Source: Falsihalocynthiibacter arcticus (GTDB taxonomy: Bacteria; Pseudomonadota; Alphaproteobacteria; Rhodobacterales; Rhodobacteraceae). Taken from it: a stretch of 64,000 nt of DNA. The notes below the pieces were generated by a model. The model did no database searches. It was given only the letters and a program-made list of their open reading frames with translations, and had not been told where the DNA came from. The DNA is taken from the NCBI RefSeq assembly GCF_000812665.2, contig NZ_CP014327.1, positions 2,137,501-2,201,500 of the forward strand. The letters are read 5' to 3'. The position numbers were made by a program, and so were the translations under genes. Positions 17,486 to 26,735 of this stretch are shown here, in pieces (position 1 is the first letter of the stretch; every line of letters starts with the position of its first letter).

Positions 17486-18004
17486 ATGAGCAAATCTAAA
17501 AAACTAGACTTTCGCCCCAACGAATTCGTTGTTTATCCTGCGCATGGTGTTGGCCAGATTGTGAATGTTGAAGAGCAAGAAATCGCAGGCATCGTGCTTG
17601 AGCTTTTCGTGATTTCCTTTGCCAAAGATAAAATGACTCTGCGGGTGCCGACTCATAAGGCGATCGAAGTCGGTATGCGTTCGCTTGCGTCTGCGGATAC
17701 CGTTGCCCATTGCATGCGTATCCTAAAGGGCAAAGCCAAGGTGAAACGCGCGATGTGGTCGCGCCGTGCACAAGAGTACGAACAGAAAATCAATTCCGGC
17801 GACTTGTTGGCCATTGCTGAAGTTGTGCGCGACCTTCACCGCACAGACGATCAACGCGAGCAAAGCTATTCCGAGCGTCAACTTTATGAGGCGGCGCTAG
17901 AGCGTTTGACCCGTGAAGTTGCGGCTGTTTCTGGTGAGGGCGAAGACCTCGCACAGCAACAGATCAACGACGTTTTGGATTCGCGCGCACCTGCCGCAGC
18001 CTAA
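17486..18004 (+). CDS. carD: CarD-family transcriptional regulator
   Basis: A 172-residue CarD-type protein. The N-terminal Tudor-like RNA-polymerase interaction domain reads NEFVVYPAHGVGQIVNVEEQ, and a helical C-terminal domain follows with WSRRAQEYEQKINSGDLLA and EVVRDLHR. CarD proteins bind the RNA polymerase beta subunit and stabilise open promoter complexes, mainly at stable RNA promoters. The ribosome-binding site AAGGAAGAG precedes the ATG. An intrinsic terminator follows immediately. It is transcribed separately from fdxA. Confidence 0.93.
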   Translation: MSKSKKLDFRPNEFVVYPAHGVGQIVNVEEQEIAGIVLELFVISFAKDKMTLRVPTHKAIEVGMRSLASADTVAHCMRILKGKAKVKRAMWSRRAQEYEQKINSGDLLAIAEVVRDLHRTDDQREQSYSERQLYEAALERLTREVAAVSGEGEDLAQQQINDVLDSRAPAAA

Positions 18005-18025
18005 GCTTCAAATACGATTTTAGAG

Positions 18026-18057
18026 AACGCGCTCAATGAAAGTTGGGCGCGTTTTTC
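18026..18057 (+). terminator. Intrinsic terminator of carD
   Basis: AACGCGC (18026-18032) pairs with GCGCGTT (18047-18053) and is followed by a T-run to 18056. It lies directly between carD and the convergent cobS stop at 18057. Confidence 0.85.
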
Positions 18058-18833
18058 TATGCGGGGAGGGCCGAGACGACGGCTGCGAGAAACGCAATTT
18101 CCGTCAGTTGCTGCGAAGCGCCCAAAATGTCGCCCGTTTGACCGCCAATCTTTTTCTCAGCGATCCACGCCAAAGCGCCAACTGCGATTGCCGCGAGCAA
18201 TACGCCATGTAAAATTGTGCCGCCTAAGAAGAGAAAGCCGATCAAAAGCGCGATCAAAACGGCAAGTAAAGCGGTTTCTAGGCGTGGACGCCCAACACTG
18301 TGGGAAAGGCCCATACTGCGCGCTGGTTCCATTTTGGCCATCAGCAAGGCCATGGGCGCACGGCTCACGGCACTGATCGCGATCAGTGCCCACAGGTGAC
18401 CAGATATTATCAAGGATAAAATCAACCCGAACCGAACCAACCCAGACACGGCAAGCGCCAAAACACCATAGGCACCAACGTGGCTATCCTTCATGATTTC
18501 GAGGCGACGTTCGCGTGTATGCCCTCCCCAAAGCCCGTCAAATGTATCCGCAAGCCCGTCTTCGTGCATTGCGCCTGTCACCATAATGAGTGTCGCCAAA
18601 ACCACCCCAGCGACCGCCACATTCGGCAAACCAAATGCCATTGCCGCCCATCCAGCGAGAACCGCAGCAAAACCAATCGCCGCGCCTGCAATTGGATAGG
18701 CCCATGCCGCCGAGGCCGCTCGTTTCTGCGCTTCTTCTTGGCTTACTTCGACGGGGAAGCGGCTTAATATGCCAAGGGCAATTGGAATATCTGTGACTTG
18801 CATGAGGGGCGTGTCGTTTTGAGGCATCTTCAT
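18057..18833 (-). CDS. cobS: Adenosylcobinamide-GDP ribazoletransferase CobS
   Basis: A 258-residue integral membrane enzyme of cobalamin synthesis. It joins adenosylcobinamide-GDP with alpha-ribazole or its phosphate. The acidic motif [16 protein letters not shown] is the metal-binding signature of the family, and several hydrophobic helices follow ([14 protein letters not shown]-like, [17 protein letters not shown]). The start at 18833 has an AAAGGG just upstream; an ATG at 18827 has better spacing and is equally possible. The gene is divergent from cobT, which makes the alpha-ribazole phosphate it uses, so the pair forms one lower-ligand module sharing the short region 18834-18907. Confidence 0.92.
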   Translation of the reverse strand: MKMPQNDTPLMQVTDIPIALGILSRFPVEVSQEEAQKRAASAAWAYPIAGAAIGFAAVLAGWAAMAFGLPNVAVAGVVLATLIMVTGAMHEDGLADTFDGLWGGHTRERRLEIMKDSHVGAYGVLALAVSGLVRFGLILSLIISGHLWALIAISAVSRAPMALLMAKMEPARSMGLSHSVGRPRLETALLAVLIALLIGFLFLGGTILHGVLLAAIAVGALAWIAEKKIGGQTGDILGASQQLTEIAFLAAVVSALPA

Positions 18834-18907
18834 GCCCTTTCTGTCGCTATACAATCTCAAAGCTAGGGTACTCACTGCTGGCACGTACCGCAATAAAGGA
18901 TCACAAT

Positions 18908-19924
18908 ATGAGCGCACCATTTTCCACTTTGGCCGAGTTTGAAAAGGTGTTTGCCGACGCCAAATCTGCAGATCCTGAAGTCGTTTTAGCCGCGCGGGCG
19001 CGTAATGCCCAACTCACCAAACCCCCGCAAGCGTTAGGGCGCCTCGAAGACCTTGCCATTTGGTACGCTGGCTGGCGTGGAACAGACCGCCCTTCGATTC
19101 ATGCGCCACAGGTGGTGATTTTTGCGGGAAACCATGGTGTTGCCGCCCAAGGCGTGTCAGCTTTTCCGCCCGAAGTTACGGCACAAATGGTGATAAATTT
19201 TGAGCACGGCGGCGCGGCGATCAATCAGCTTTCCAAAGCGTTTGGCGCGAAGATGGCTGTGCATGCACTGTCGTTGGATACACCAACAGCAGATTTCACG
19301 ACGGCTCCGGCGATGAGCGAAGCAGAGGTCGTTGAGGCCTTGACGGTTGGCTGGAACGCGGTCGATCCTGCCACGGACCTTCTGGTGACAGGTGAAATGG
19401 GCATTGGCAATACAACCTCTGCCAGCGCAATTCTGGCGGCGATCTTTGGTGGACAAGGTGAGGACTGGACCGGGCGCGGAACCGGTGTGGATGACAAGGC
19501 CTTAGCCGCGAAAATTTCCGTAGTCAACGCGGGACTTGCCCTACATTCCAGCGCTCTTGGTGCTCCCGTTGAGGTGCTGCGTTGCCTTGGGGGGCGTGAA
19601 ATCGCCGCAATGGCAGGCGCCATAGCACGAGCGCGGATCGAAGGAATCCCAGTCATTTTGGATGGGTTTATCTGCTGCTCTGCTGCGGCAGTTTTGCACG
19701 CGTTGAATGCAAATGCGCTTGACCATGCTGTTGCGGGACACGTCTCAGCCGAAGGCGCGCACGGGGCTGTCTTGAAAAAAATTGGCAAAGAACCGTTGCT
19801 TGATCTTGGGCTTCGTCTTGGCGAAGGGTCGGGCGCGGCCTTGGCTATTGGGGTTTTGATCGGTGCCGTGGCCTGTCACTCGGGCATGTCCACCTTTGCC
19901 GAAGCGGGGGTTTCTAAGGGCTAA
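18908..19924 (+). CDS. cobT: Nicotinate-nucleotide-dimethylbenzimidazole phosphoribosyltransferase CobT
   Basis: A 338-residue enzyme that makes alpha-ribazole phosphate from dimethylbenzimidazole and nicotinate mononucleotide. The family patterns [32 protein letters not shown] and the C-terminal [14 protein letters not shown] are all present, the last containing the catalytic Glu. It is divergent from cobS. Its last four bases overlap the convergent antiporter gene. No cobalamin riboswitch could be seen in the short cobS-cobT gap. Confidence 0.94.
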   Translation: MSAPFSTLAEFEKVFADAKSADPEVVLAARARNAQLTKPPQALGRLEDLAIWYAGWRGTDRPSIHAPQVVIFAGNHGVAAQGVSAFPPEVTAQMVINFEHGGAAINQLSKAFGAKMAVHALSLDTPTADFTTAPAMSEAEVVEALTVGWNAVDPATDLLVTGEMGIGNTTSASAILAAIFGGQGEDWTGRGTGVDDKALAAKISVVNAGLALHSSALGAPVEVLRCLGGREIAAMAGAIARARIEGIPVILDGFICCSAAAVLHALNANALDHAVAGHVSAEGAHGAVLKKIGKEPLLDLGLRLGEGSGAALAIGVLIGAVACHSGMSTFAEAGVSKG

Positions 19925-21795
19925 TTTTCAGAGGATTTCCGGATTGCCAAAAGGGCCGCTTCGAGGTCTTTGGCGAATTCCTTTGAGCGCTCGATATATG
20001 CGGGATTCTCGCCAAAGGGAATCTTCGGGTTATAAAGGGCGGCTAGTTCGCGAACGGCAATACGGTCGTGCGTTTTGAATGTTTGTTCGGCTTCTGCAGC
20101 TTCGTATTTGGAGAGGCCAACGTTCTCCAAAACATAGCGACCCGCGCGAAGAGAACTGTCAAAAAGTTCGCGCACGATATCGTTCGCACCCGCGGCATAA
20201 AGGCGATATACGTCTCCGCGATCGCGCGCGCGCGCAATGATATGGATGTCGGGGCGTTTGCTGCGTGCGTAGGTTACAAGGCGCAGGGCGGCTTCGGGGT
20301 CATCTAGGGCCACCACCAAAACGCGTGCCTTTGCGAAGCCTGCAGCATTGAGGACTTCGGGGCGTGTCGGATCGCCAAAGAACCCTTTAAAGCCGAATTT
20401 TCGCATCACTTCAACAGTAGCAAGATCGTGGTCCAGAACCGTTGTTTTGAAGCCCGCAGATTGAACCATCCGCGTTACGACCTGCCCAAACCGCCCGATT
20501 CCCGCAATAATAATGGGGTTCTGCTCGTCTATTTCATCTTCCTTCTGGTGCGCCTTGGTTTCTTTTTTTGAACGCTGTGCCAGAAACTCGTACAGGAGAA
20601 ACAGGAGAGGCGAGAGAAGCATCGAAAGCGCGATAATCAGGAGGATCTTCTCGCTTAAGTCGCGCGGAATGATGTTTTGGGTGAGCGAAAAGGACGCCAG
20701 CACAAAACCGAACTCACCCGCTTGAGCGAGGCCCAGTGAAAACAACCATTGGTCAGGGCCTTTCAATCTGAACGCAAAACCAATGACAAAAAGAACCAAG
20801 AATTTAAAGGCCAGCAGCATTATGGCAAAGCCGAGGATTTGTATGGGGTTCCCGATCAACAGCGCAAAGTTGATGCCCGCACCGACGGTGATAAAAAAGA
20901 GGCCAAGGAGCAATCCTTTGAAGGGCGCGATATCGCTTTCGAGCTGATGACGGAATTCGGAGTTTGCCAATACCATTCCCGCCAAAAAGGTCCCAAGAGC
21001 CGGCGAGAGGCCGATCAACAACATAACGGCCGCGATGAACACGACAATCACAAGGGAAAGCGCGGTGTATAATTCCGGCAAATGTGCGGAATGGATAAAC
21101 CGAAACAGCGGACGGGTAAGATAGGCCCCCCCAAGTATGATCAGGAGAATTACCGTGATTGTCACAAAGGTCGTGCCAAAAGGTGAGAGGGCCGAGAACC
21201 AAGTGTTGATAGGCTCAAACGGGCCGAATTTGGGGCCGTGCTCGCTCGCAATTTGCGCAGCAGCTGGCTCATTATACACTCCTGTGAGCGCGAGAAGGGG
21301 GAGAAGCGCGAGAATGGGGATTACGGCGATATCTTGGGCCAGAAGCACAGAAAAGGACGCCCGCCCCCCATTCGTTTGCATCAGGTTTTTCTCGTTTAAA
21401 GTCTGCAAAACGATGGCTGTTGAAGAGAGGGCAAGCGTAAGGCCGACGGCCAGTGCTTGCGGCCAAGGAAGTTGGAAATACAGCGCAATTGCCGTGATGC
21501 CCCCCGTCGTGAGCACCAGCTGCAAGCCACCAAGCCCAATGAGGCGGTGCCGCATAGCCCAAAGCGCGCGCGGCTCAAGCTCAAGGCCGATGAGGAACAT
21601 CATCATGACGACGCCAAATTCGGCGAAATGTTGAAGGCTTTGTGTCTCGGTGCCCACGAACCCGAGCATCGGGCCGATTATGATCCCCGCCAGAAGATAC
21701 CCCAACACCGAGCCTAGCCCAAATCGCATTGCAATCGGCACGGCAATCACAGCGATCCCGAGGTAAATAGTTGCTTGAAATAGGAAACTTTCCAT
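19921..21795 (-). CDS. CPA2-type cation:proton antiporter with RCK domain (KefB/KefC-like)
   Basis: A 624-residue transporter. The N-terminal half is a 12-helix Na/H exchanger domain ([20 protein letters not shown] to about residue 380) with [20 protein letters not shown] typical of the family. The C-terminal part is a TrkA-N nucleotide-binding domain, [19 protein letters not shown]. It probably exchanges potassium or sodium for protons, gated by NAD(H) or glutathione adducts as in Kef systems. The start at 21795 has AAGG eight bases upstream and begins at the first membrane helix, whereas the longer ORF from 21837 has neither. It overlaps cobT by 4 bases at its 3' end. Confidence 0.9.
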   Translation of the reverse strand: MESFLFQATIYLGIAVIAVPIAMRFGLGSVLGYLLAGIIIGPMLGFVGTETQSLQHFAEFGVVMMMFLIGLELEPRALWAMRHRLIGLGGLQLVLTTGGITAIALYFQLPWPQALAVGLTLALSSTAIVLQTLNEKNLMQTNGGRASFSVLLAQDIAVIPILALLPLLALTGVYNEPAAAQIASEHGPKFGPFEPINTWFSALSPFGTTFVTITVILLIILGGAYLTRPLFRFIHSAHLPELYTALSLVIVVFIAAVMLLIGLSPALGTFLAGMVLANSEFRHQLESDIAPFKGLLLGLFFITVGAGINFALLIGNPIQILGFAIMLLAFKFLVLFVIGFAFRLKGPDQWLFSLGLAQAGEFGFVLASFSLTQNIIPRDLSEKILLIIALSMLLSPLLFLLYEFLAQRSKKETKAHQKEDEIDEQNPIIIAGIGRFGQVVTRMVQSAGFKTTVLDHDLATVEVMRKFGFKGFFGDPTRPEVLNAAGFAKARVLVVALDDPEAALRLVTYARSKRPDIHIIARARDRGDVYRLYAAGANDIVRELFDSSLRAGRYVLENVGLSKYEAAEAEQTFKTHDRIAVRELAALYNPKIPFGENPAYIERSKEFAKDLEAALLAIRKSSEN

Positions 21796-21864
21796 AGGGA
21801 TGACCTTAAGGGGAGTTGCACGGGAGGTGTAGTTCAATTCGCGATGAAAAGTGATTTTCGGACG

Positions 21865-22338
21865 TCAAAGTGGCAGGGGTGCGTCAATTTTGAATTGGTC
21901 CATAACGATTTGGCTTTGAACACGGGCGACGGAAGGGTGCGGCAGAAGCACTTCGTGGATTAAACGATTGAGCGATGGAAGGTCTTCGCAATAACACCGC
22001 AACATATAGTCAGCCGCACCGGTAAGAGTCCAAGCTGACGTGACCTCACGGCAGGTCCCGATGAGGCGCATGAAGCTGGTTGCGTTTTCGATTCCATGCG
22101 TTGCCATGGAAACCTCAATGAATGCCTGAACAGTTAGGCCAAGCGCGACAGGATCAAGGCGCGCCGTATAATGGTGAACATATCCTTCGGTTTCGAGGCG
22201 CTGGCGGCGACGCCCGACTTGGCTGGCACTCAGGCCGAGTCTTTGTGCCAACTCTTGGGCCGTGAGGCGTGCGTCCTGTTGCAAGGCGCCGAGAATATTT
22301 AGATCCATTCGATCTAGCGAGGTGCGTGATTTCTTCAT
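21865..22338 (-). CDS. Lrp/AsnC-family transcriptional regulator
   Basis: A 157-residue regulator. The N-terminal helix-turn-helix (LNILGALQQDARLTAQELAQ, then LGLSASQVGRRRQRLE) is followed by the ligand-sensing RAM domain (VQAFIEVSM, VTSAWTLTGAADYMLRCYC). It is divergent from hppD over a 115-base region, and Lrp-type regulators commonly control an adjacent divergent catabolic gene, so it probably regulates tyrosine or phenylalanine degradation in response to an aromatic amino acid or its product. That regulatory link is an inference from position. Confidence 0.9.
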   Translation of the reverse strand: MKKSRTSLDRMDLNILGALQQDARLTAQELAQRLGLSASQVGRRRQRLETEGYVHHYTARLDPVALGLTVQAFIEVSMATHGIENATSFMRLIGTCREVTSAWTLTGAADYMLRCYCEDLPSLNRLIHEVLLPHPSVARVQSQIVMDQFKIDAPLPL

Positions 22339-22453
22339 AAATAGACTCTATTCTGCAATATATGTGTGAATCAATCCCCATTGATTGCCATTTCGCGCAC
22401 ATTACGCGCGATACTGCAGATAGCCTGTTTTTAGCGCACACAGGAGATAAAAA

Positions 22454-23584
22454 ATGGGACCCTTCCCACACAATGCACCCCGCCCAAAAATAACAGCAGA
22501 AAATCCCGCTGGAACAGATGGATTCGAGTTTGTCGAATTCGCCCACGAGAACCCGCAGGAGTTACGCGATCTATTCTCTCGGATGGGGTATCTTCATACC
22601 GCCACGCATAAAATCAAAGCGATTGAACTTTGGCAGCAAGGTGACATTACCTATATTTTGAACGCCGAACCTGACTCTATGGCGATGGAATTCGTGAGTG
22701 AACATGGCCCCTGCGCCGCTTCTATGGGGTGGCGGGTTGTTGATGCTCAGAAGGCCTACGATCACGCCATTTCCGCCGGTGCAACACCGTTTGATGCAGA
22801 CACAAAAACGCTCGACGTGCCTGCGATTGTGGGGATTGGCGGCTCACTCATCTATTTCATCGACGCCTATGGCGACTATGGCTCCGCCTACGGAGATTTT
22901 ACTTTCCATCGTACAGAACCTGTTGAAGGCGTTGGGTTCTATTACCTCGATCACCTCACCCATAACGTCCACAAGGGCAATATGGATACGTGGTTTAATT
23001 TCTACAGCGGCATCTTCGGCTTCAAACAAATTCGCTTCTTTGACATCGCGGGGAAATACACGGGCCTGCTAAGCCGCGCTCTCACGTCGCCTTGTGGTCG
23101 TATCCGCATTCCAATCAATGAGGACCGAGGAGAAACTGGGCAAATTGTGGCCTATCTTAAGAAGTACAAAGGCGAAGGCATTCAGCATATTGCCGTCGGT
23201 TCGAATGATATTTACGCTTCCACTGATGCGATTGCAGAGCGTGGGCTTAAATTCATGCCCGGACCACCGGACACATATTACACCCTCTCCAAGGATCGTG
23301 TTATCGGGCATGACGAGCCGATTGAGCGCATGAAAAAACACGGCATTCTTATTGATGGCGAAGGCGTTGTAGATGGTGGTGAAACGAAAATTCTGCTTCA
23401 GATTTTCTCAAAAACAGTGATCGGTCCTATTTTCTTTGAATTCATTCAACGTAAAGGGGACGACGGGTTTGGCGAGGGCAATTTCAAAGCGCTGTTTGAA
23501 TCCATCGAGCAAGAGCAAATCGATAACGGCGAACTTGATACCGAAAAAGATGCTAAAAACGGTGCGGGAGTTGCCGCAGAATAA
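22454..23584 (+). CDS. hppD: 4-hydroxyphenylpyruvate dioxygenase
   Basis: A 376-residue non-haem iron dioxygenase converting 4-hydroxyphenylpyruvate to homogentisate in tyrosine catabolism. The two vicinal-oxygen-chelate domains can be seen, with iron ligands expected in YLDHLTHNV, GIQHIAVGSND and IFFEFIQRKGDDGFGEGN; the last is the highly conserved C-terminal signature. The ribosome-binding site AGGAGA lies before the ATG. It is divergent from the Lrp/AsnC regulator and ends at a clear terminator. Length and motifs are normal. Confidence 0.96.
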   Translation: MGPFPHNAPRPKITAENPAGTDGFEFVEFAHENPQELRDLFSRMGYLHTATHKIKAIELWQQGDITYILNAEPDSMAMEFVSEHGPCAASMGWRVVDAQKAYDHAISAGATPFDADTKTLDVPAIVGIGGSLIYFIDAYGDYGSAYGDFTFHRTEPVEGVGFYYLDHLTHNVHKGNMDTWFNFYSGIFGFKQIRFFDIAGKYTGLLSRALTSPCGRIRIPINEDRGETGQIVAYLKKYKGEGIQHIAVGSNDIYASTDAIAERGLKFMPGPPDTYYTLSKDRVIGHDEPIERMKKHGILIDGEGVVDGGETKILLQIFSKTVIGPIFFEFIQRKGDDGFGEGNFKALFESIEQEQIDNGELDTEKDAKNGAGVAAE

Positions 23585-23595
23585 TCTTCGGTCTT

Positions 23596-23630
23596 GCCGC
23601 TACGCGTGTTAACCGCGTGGCGGCATTTTT
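23596..23630 (+). terminator. Intrinsic terminator of hppD
   Basis: GCCGC (23596-23600) and GCGGC (23620-23624) with inner ACGCG and CGCGT arms form a strong stem, followed by ATTTTT. It overlaps the 3' end of the convergent long gene ending at 23609. Confidence 0.85.
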
Positions 23631-26587
23631 AATGATATATTGCGCCCACCTTTGACATAACGGATTTCGTCCGCGCCGATGGCCGCTACTTTTCCGCCGT
23701 CCACACGGTCGCCTACGCTGACTTCGATTATTTTGCCATTGCCCATACGCACAAGGGCGGAGCGTTTTGACGGGGTGCCGTAAACGCCAATTAGCGCGAT
23801 TTTTCTCAGAGATATCATGTTCTTTTGTGTTGCCTCTTTTGCGACGGATGCGCGGGTTGGAATTTTTGGCCCCGTCGCCGCGGCGCTTGGTTTTGCGGCC
23901 ACTGCTGCCACAACGGTATCTTTTTCAGCAACGTTCTTGGGGTTGGCGCGAGCCTTCTCTACAAGGGCGGCAAAGTTGTTCGGTCGCGTCTTTGGGATAC
24001 GTGAGGTGCTGACGGCAAACTCTGTTGCTGTTGTGCTTAGGGCGACGCCTTCGGGGGAGGTTTGTGCCGCGATTTGTTCGGACACTGGGCGCGGTGCCGG
24101 ACGAAGGCGGGCCAACTGCTCTCGTGTGCGGCCCCCCAAGAGGGCGATTTCGCGCAGATCAGCTAGGTTTTCTGGGCGTGCCAAAGGGCGCTTATTGCCA
24201 ATTTCGGTCTGGGCCAAATCTGTAGTCTGGGGGACGTCGCCGGTATCGGGGCGCGGCGTGGCGCGTTTAGGAGGCGGACCGGAAAAAACCAAAATTCCGT
24301 CGGGATTGATCGTCCCATCCGCTGAAGGAACAACGAGACCATTGTCGCCAAGCGCAAAAGTGCTTCCGGCAGGGGCGGGCGACGGTTGCTGTGGAATGGG
24401 GGAGTCATCTGGAAGGGCGTCCGCTGTCGGAAGCGCCACAGGGTCAGACAAATCAACTTCCGGATCAAGAGACGGAACATAGAGATGGTCGGTATCTTCA
24501 ATCTCTGGCGCTGGTTTGAGGACTGGCGACCGTTGCCAAATCCCAGAGTCGCTATAGGTTTTTTCGGCTTCGGCCACAGTCAGCGGGGCAGGGCGACTCG
24601 GCTCTACTGCATTCAGCGTCTGATCCGATGGGATTTCCAGCTCGAGATCAAAATTGTCGGCCTCAGCTTCAATTTCAGCCTCAGCATCTGCGTTAAAGGC
24701 TGCAAAAACAGAGTCTTCTGGCAGTGCCGCTTCTTGAGTTGATGTTTGCGCTTGGGCGTTGAATTCCGTGAAGGTTCCCACATCGGAGTCGATATCGATG
24801 CGCGCGTCTTTAATCGGTCCCATAACAGACCAAAGAACGGCAATGCCCATGACCAAAAGAAGCGTCAAAAGTAGAAAAAGGCCCAGGAAGCGTGGCGTTT
24901 TCGATGAGGATGCTTTGTTCTTTCGTGCCCCAAATACAGTGACGTCCAATGGGGGCTGGACTGTGGCGGGTTTGAAGTCGTTGTCACGCGCGAGTTGTGC
25001 CTCATGTCCAAGGCTTGCGCTTAAATGCTCGCTGTCGGGCAATTCCATATCCGCTGAGGTGACATGGGCGTGCGCCAAGCGTTCCTCAAAACTTGGAATT
25101 GGATCCGAGCTCGCGCTTTCGCTGACAACAGGCGTGGGAATGATGGGCGCAAGAAGGGGGAGAGGCTCTGATTTTGTGACGACGACGGGATCAGGAGAAA
25201 GGACCGCGTCCGAAGGCTTTTGACGGGTTTCGCTGGCCTCGATATCGGTCGGCTCGCGTGTCGAGGCAAAGGGGGGTGTTTGTATATCTTCCGACTGTGA
25301 CTTTCGGCGCCACGACGTAAGTCCCCTTGCGGTTTGCGTTAGGGATTTGCTTGCGGGCTTTTCGTTTTGTTTCGCCCCGCCGTTTTTTAAGCGTGCGGCG
25401 ATCCCGTCGGGAATCTTTGGCGCAGCAACAGGACGGTGCACAAATTCGCCCGCGCCCACTGTATCATTGCGCTCGGCTGTGAGTGCTTTGCGTGACACGG
25501 CGATTGAGGGTGGCACAGAGGATGTGCCCTTCACCTTGGATAAATGCGCAGGAATTGGGGGGGTCTGTTGGTTTAAAACAGGTTTTTTCGCGTCAATGCT
25601 CGAAAAGAAAGCCTCAAGGTCGGGGACGCTGGTGGTTTCAGGGGCTTCCTCTTTTTGAAATTCAAGGTCATCAGAGGGGCCTTCGTCGCTTTCAGTCGCT
25701 TCTGAGGTTTCCAATTGCGGTTCAACTTGTGTGCTGATGCTCGCGTCTTCCTCACTTTCAGGCTGCGTTCCTAGCGCAATCGATAAACGCCTTTTACTGC
25801 TCGAAATTTTGTCCTCTTTCGAGGCTTCTGGATCGGAAGTTTCTGGCTCAACTACAGGTATGTCGTCGCTTGGGCATGTGTCTTCGGCAACTGTCTGCTG
25901 AGTAACTTCTGGTGCGGAAATCTCCGTCGGTATCTCGCTCATCAGCTCTTCGGTGGGCTTGACTTTGTCTTCGGCCGCAGGTGTCAACAGGACTGATTTC
26001 TGTAGCTTTCCTGAGAAAATTTTGTTTTTACCGTTGGGCATTTTGTCTAAAATAACAAAGGCTTCAACGTCTTTTTCAACGGCATCTTCTTGGTCAAGAA
26101 ATGCGGATGAAAAGGCTGTAGCCCCAAAGAAAGGTTCCCCTTCGAAATTGGCATCCGTCGTATCCCCAACAAAGGAAACAGGGTTGAAACGATGCTCTAC
26201 GGCAAAGGCTTCGGCTTCTTGCAATGTTTCTTTGGCCACGGCGGCCACATTCACCATATCACCTGCTACACGCCAATCAAACACGAGTTCCGATGGATCA
26301 TAGGGCGTCAAATCGCGCAAGGCTTCACGGATTTGTGCCTCTCGGCTTGCGTCATCTGGCCCTTGTGCGGTGAGGCTTGTGAATAGGATTTGGGAGTTTG
26401 GCAGAATGAGTTTGCTGCTCAAACCACTGCCAGAAAGCTTGGTTGCTTTGTTGCGCAAATAGGCGAGCGTTTCTGCGAGGTCGGGCGTGTCGAGATCCGT
26501 CTCACCAACGAGTCGCCATCCCCCAGTTGCGCGGGAGAACAGGCGAATGCCTTCGTGAGAAAGGTTTAGGGCAAAACTTGGCTTCAT
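23609..26587 (-). CDS. Large trans-membrane protein with actin-like N-terminus and PilP-like C-terminus
   Basis: A 992-residue protein of unknown function. The N-terminal 170 residues (MKPSFALNLSHEGIRLF, then ILPNSQILFTSLTAQG) resemble the cytoplasmic PilM/GspL-type fold of type IV pilus and type II secretion assembly proteins. A long acidic, Ser/Glu/Pro-rich disordered stretch follows to about residue 560. One membrane helix (FLGLFLLLTLLLVMGIAVLW) leads to a second disordered periplasmic stretch. The last 70 residues (ISLRKIALIGVYGTPSKRSA, then MGNGKIIEVSVGDRVDGGKV) resemble the PilP/GspC homology region. It looks like several pilus-assembly modules fused across the inner membrane, but no pilus genes are nearby. 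AAGAGG abuts the start codon. Confidence 0.7.
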   Translation of the reverse strand: MKPSFALNLSHEGIRLFSRATGGWRLVGETDLDTPDLAETLAYLRNKATKLSGSGLSSKLILPNSQILFTSLTAQGPDDASREAQIREALRDLTPYDPSELVFDWRVAGDMVNVAAVAKETLQEAEAFAVEHRFNPVSFVGDTTDANFEGEPFFGATAFSSAFLDQEDAVEKDVEAFVILDKMPNGKNKIFSGKLQKSVLLTPAAEDKVKPTEELMSEIPTEISAPEVTQQTVAEDTCPSDDIPVVEPETSDPEASKEDKISSSKRRLSIALGTQPESEEDASISTQVEPQLETSEATESDEGPSDDLEFQKEEAPETTSVPDLEAFFSSIDAKKPVLNQQTPPIPAHLSKVKGTSSVPPSIAVSRKALTAERNDTVGAGEFVHRPVAAPKIPDGIAARLKNGGAKQNEKPASKSLTQTARGLTSWRRKSQSEDIQTPPFASTREPTDIEASETRQKPSDAVLSPDPVVVTKSEPLPLLAPIIPTPVVSESASSDPIPSFEERLAHAHVTSADMELPDSEHLSASLGHEAQLARDNDFKPATVQPPLDVTVFGARKNKASSSKTPRFLGLFLLLTLLLVMGIAVLWSVMGPIKDARIDIDSDVGTFTEFNAQAQTSTQEAALPEDSVFAAFNADAEAEIEAEADNFDLELEIPSDQTLNAVEPSRPAPLTVAEAEKTYSDSGIWQRSPVLKPAPEIEDTDHLYVPSLDPEVDLSDPVALPTADALPDDSPIPQQPSPAPAGSTFALGDNGLVVPSADGTINPDGILVFSGPPPKRATPRPDTGDVPQTTDLAQTEIGNKRPLARPENLADLREIALLGGRTREQLARLRPAPRPVSEQIAAQTSPEGVALSTTATEFAVSTSRIPKTRPNNFAALVEKARANPKNVAEKDTVVAAVAAKPSAAATGPKIPTRASVAKEATQKNMISLRKIALIGVYGTPSKRSALVRMGNGKIIEVSVGDRVDGGKVAAIGADEIRYVKGGRNISLKMPPRG

Positions 26588-26708
26588 CCTCTTGATCTAC
26601 CACATATTAGAGTCATCTTGGCACCCCCAATTGCGCCAAATTTTACCGAGGAGGCGTATTCTTGCCCATAGCAAAATACGGCATATTGCGAAGCGGTTTT
26701 TGGGGGAT

Positions 26709-26728
26709 GAGGGGGGCGAACCCCCCTC
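26709..26728 (-). terminator. GC hairpin downstream of metY
   Basis: A perfect 8-bp stem, GAGGGGGG and CCCCCCTC, with the stable tetraloop CGAA (TTCG on the minus strand). It begins 8 bases after the metY stop on the minus strand. No T-run follows directly, so termination may depend on the very stable stem. Confidence 0.65.
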
Positions 26729-26735
26729 GATTTTG

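Noticed and set aside
18834-18907. Cobalamin riboswitch between cobS and cobT
   Set aside because: The gap of 74 bases is too short for a cobalamin riboswitch, and no B12 box was seen.
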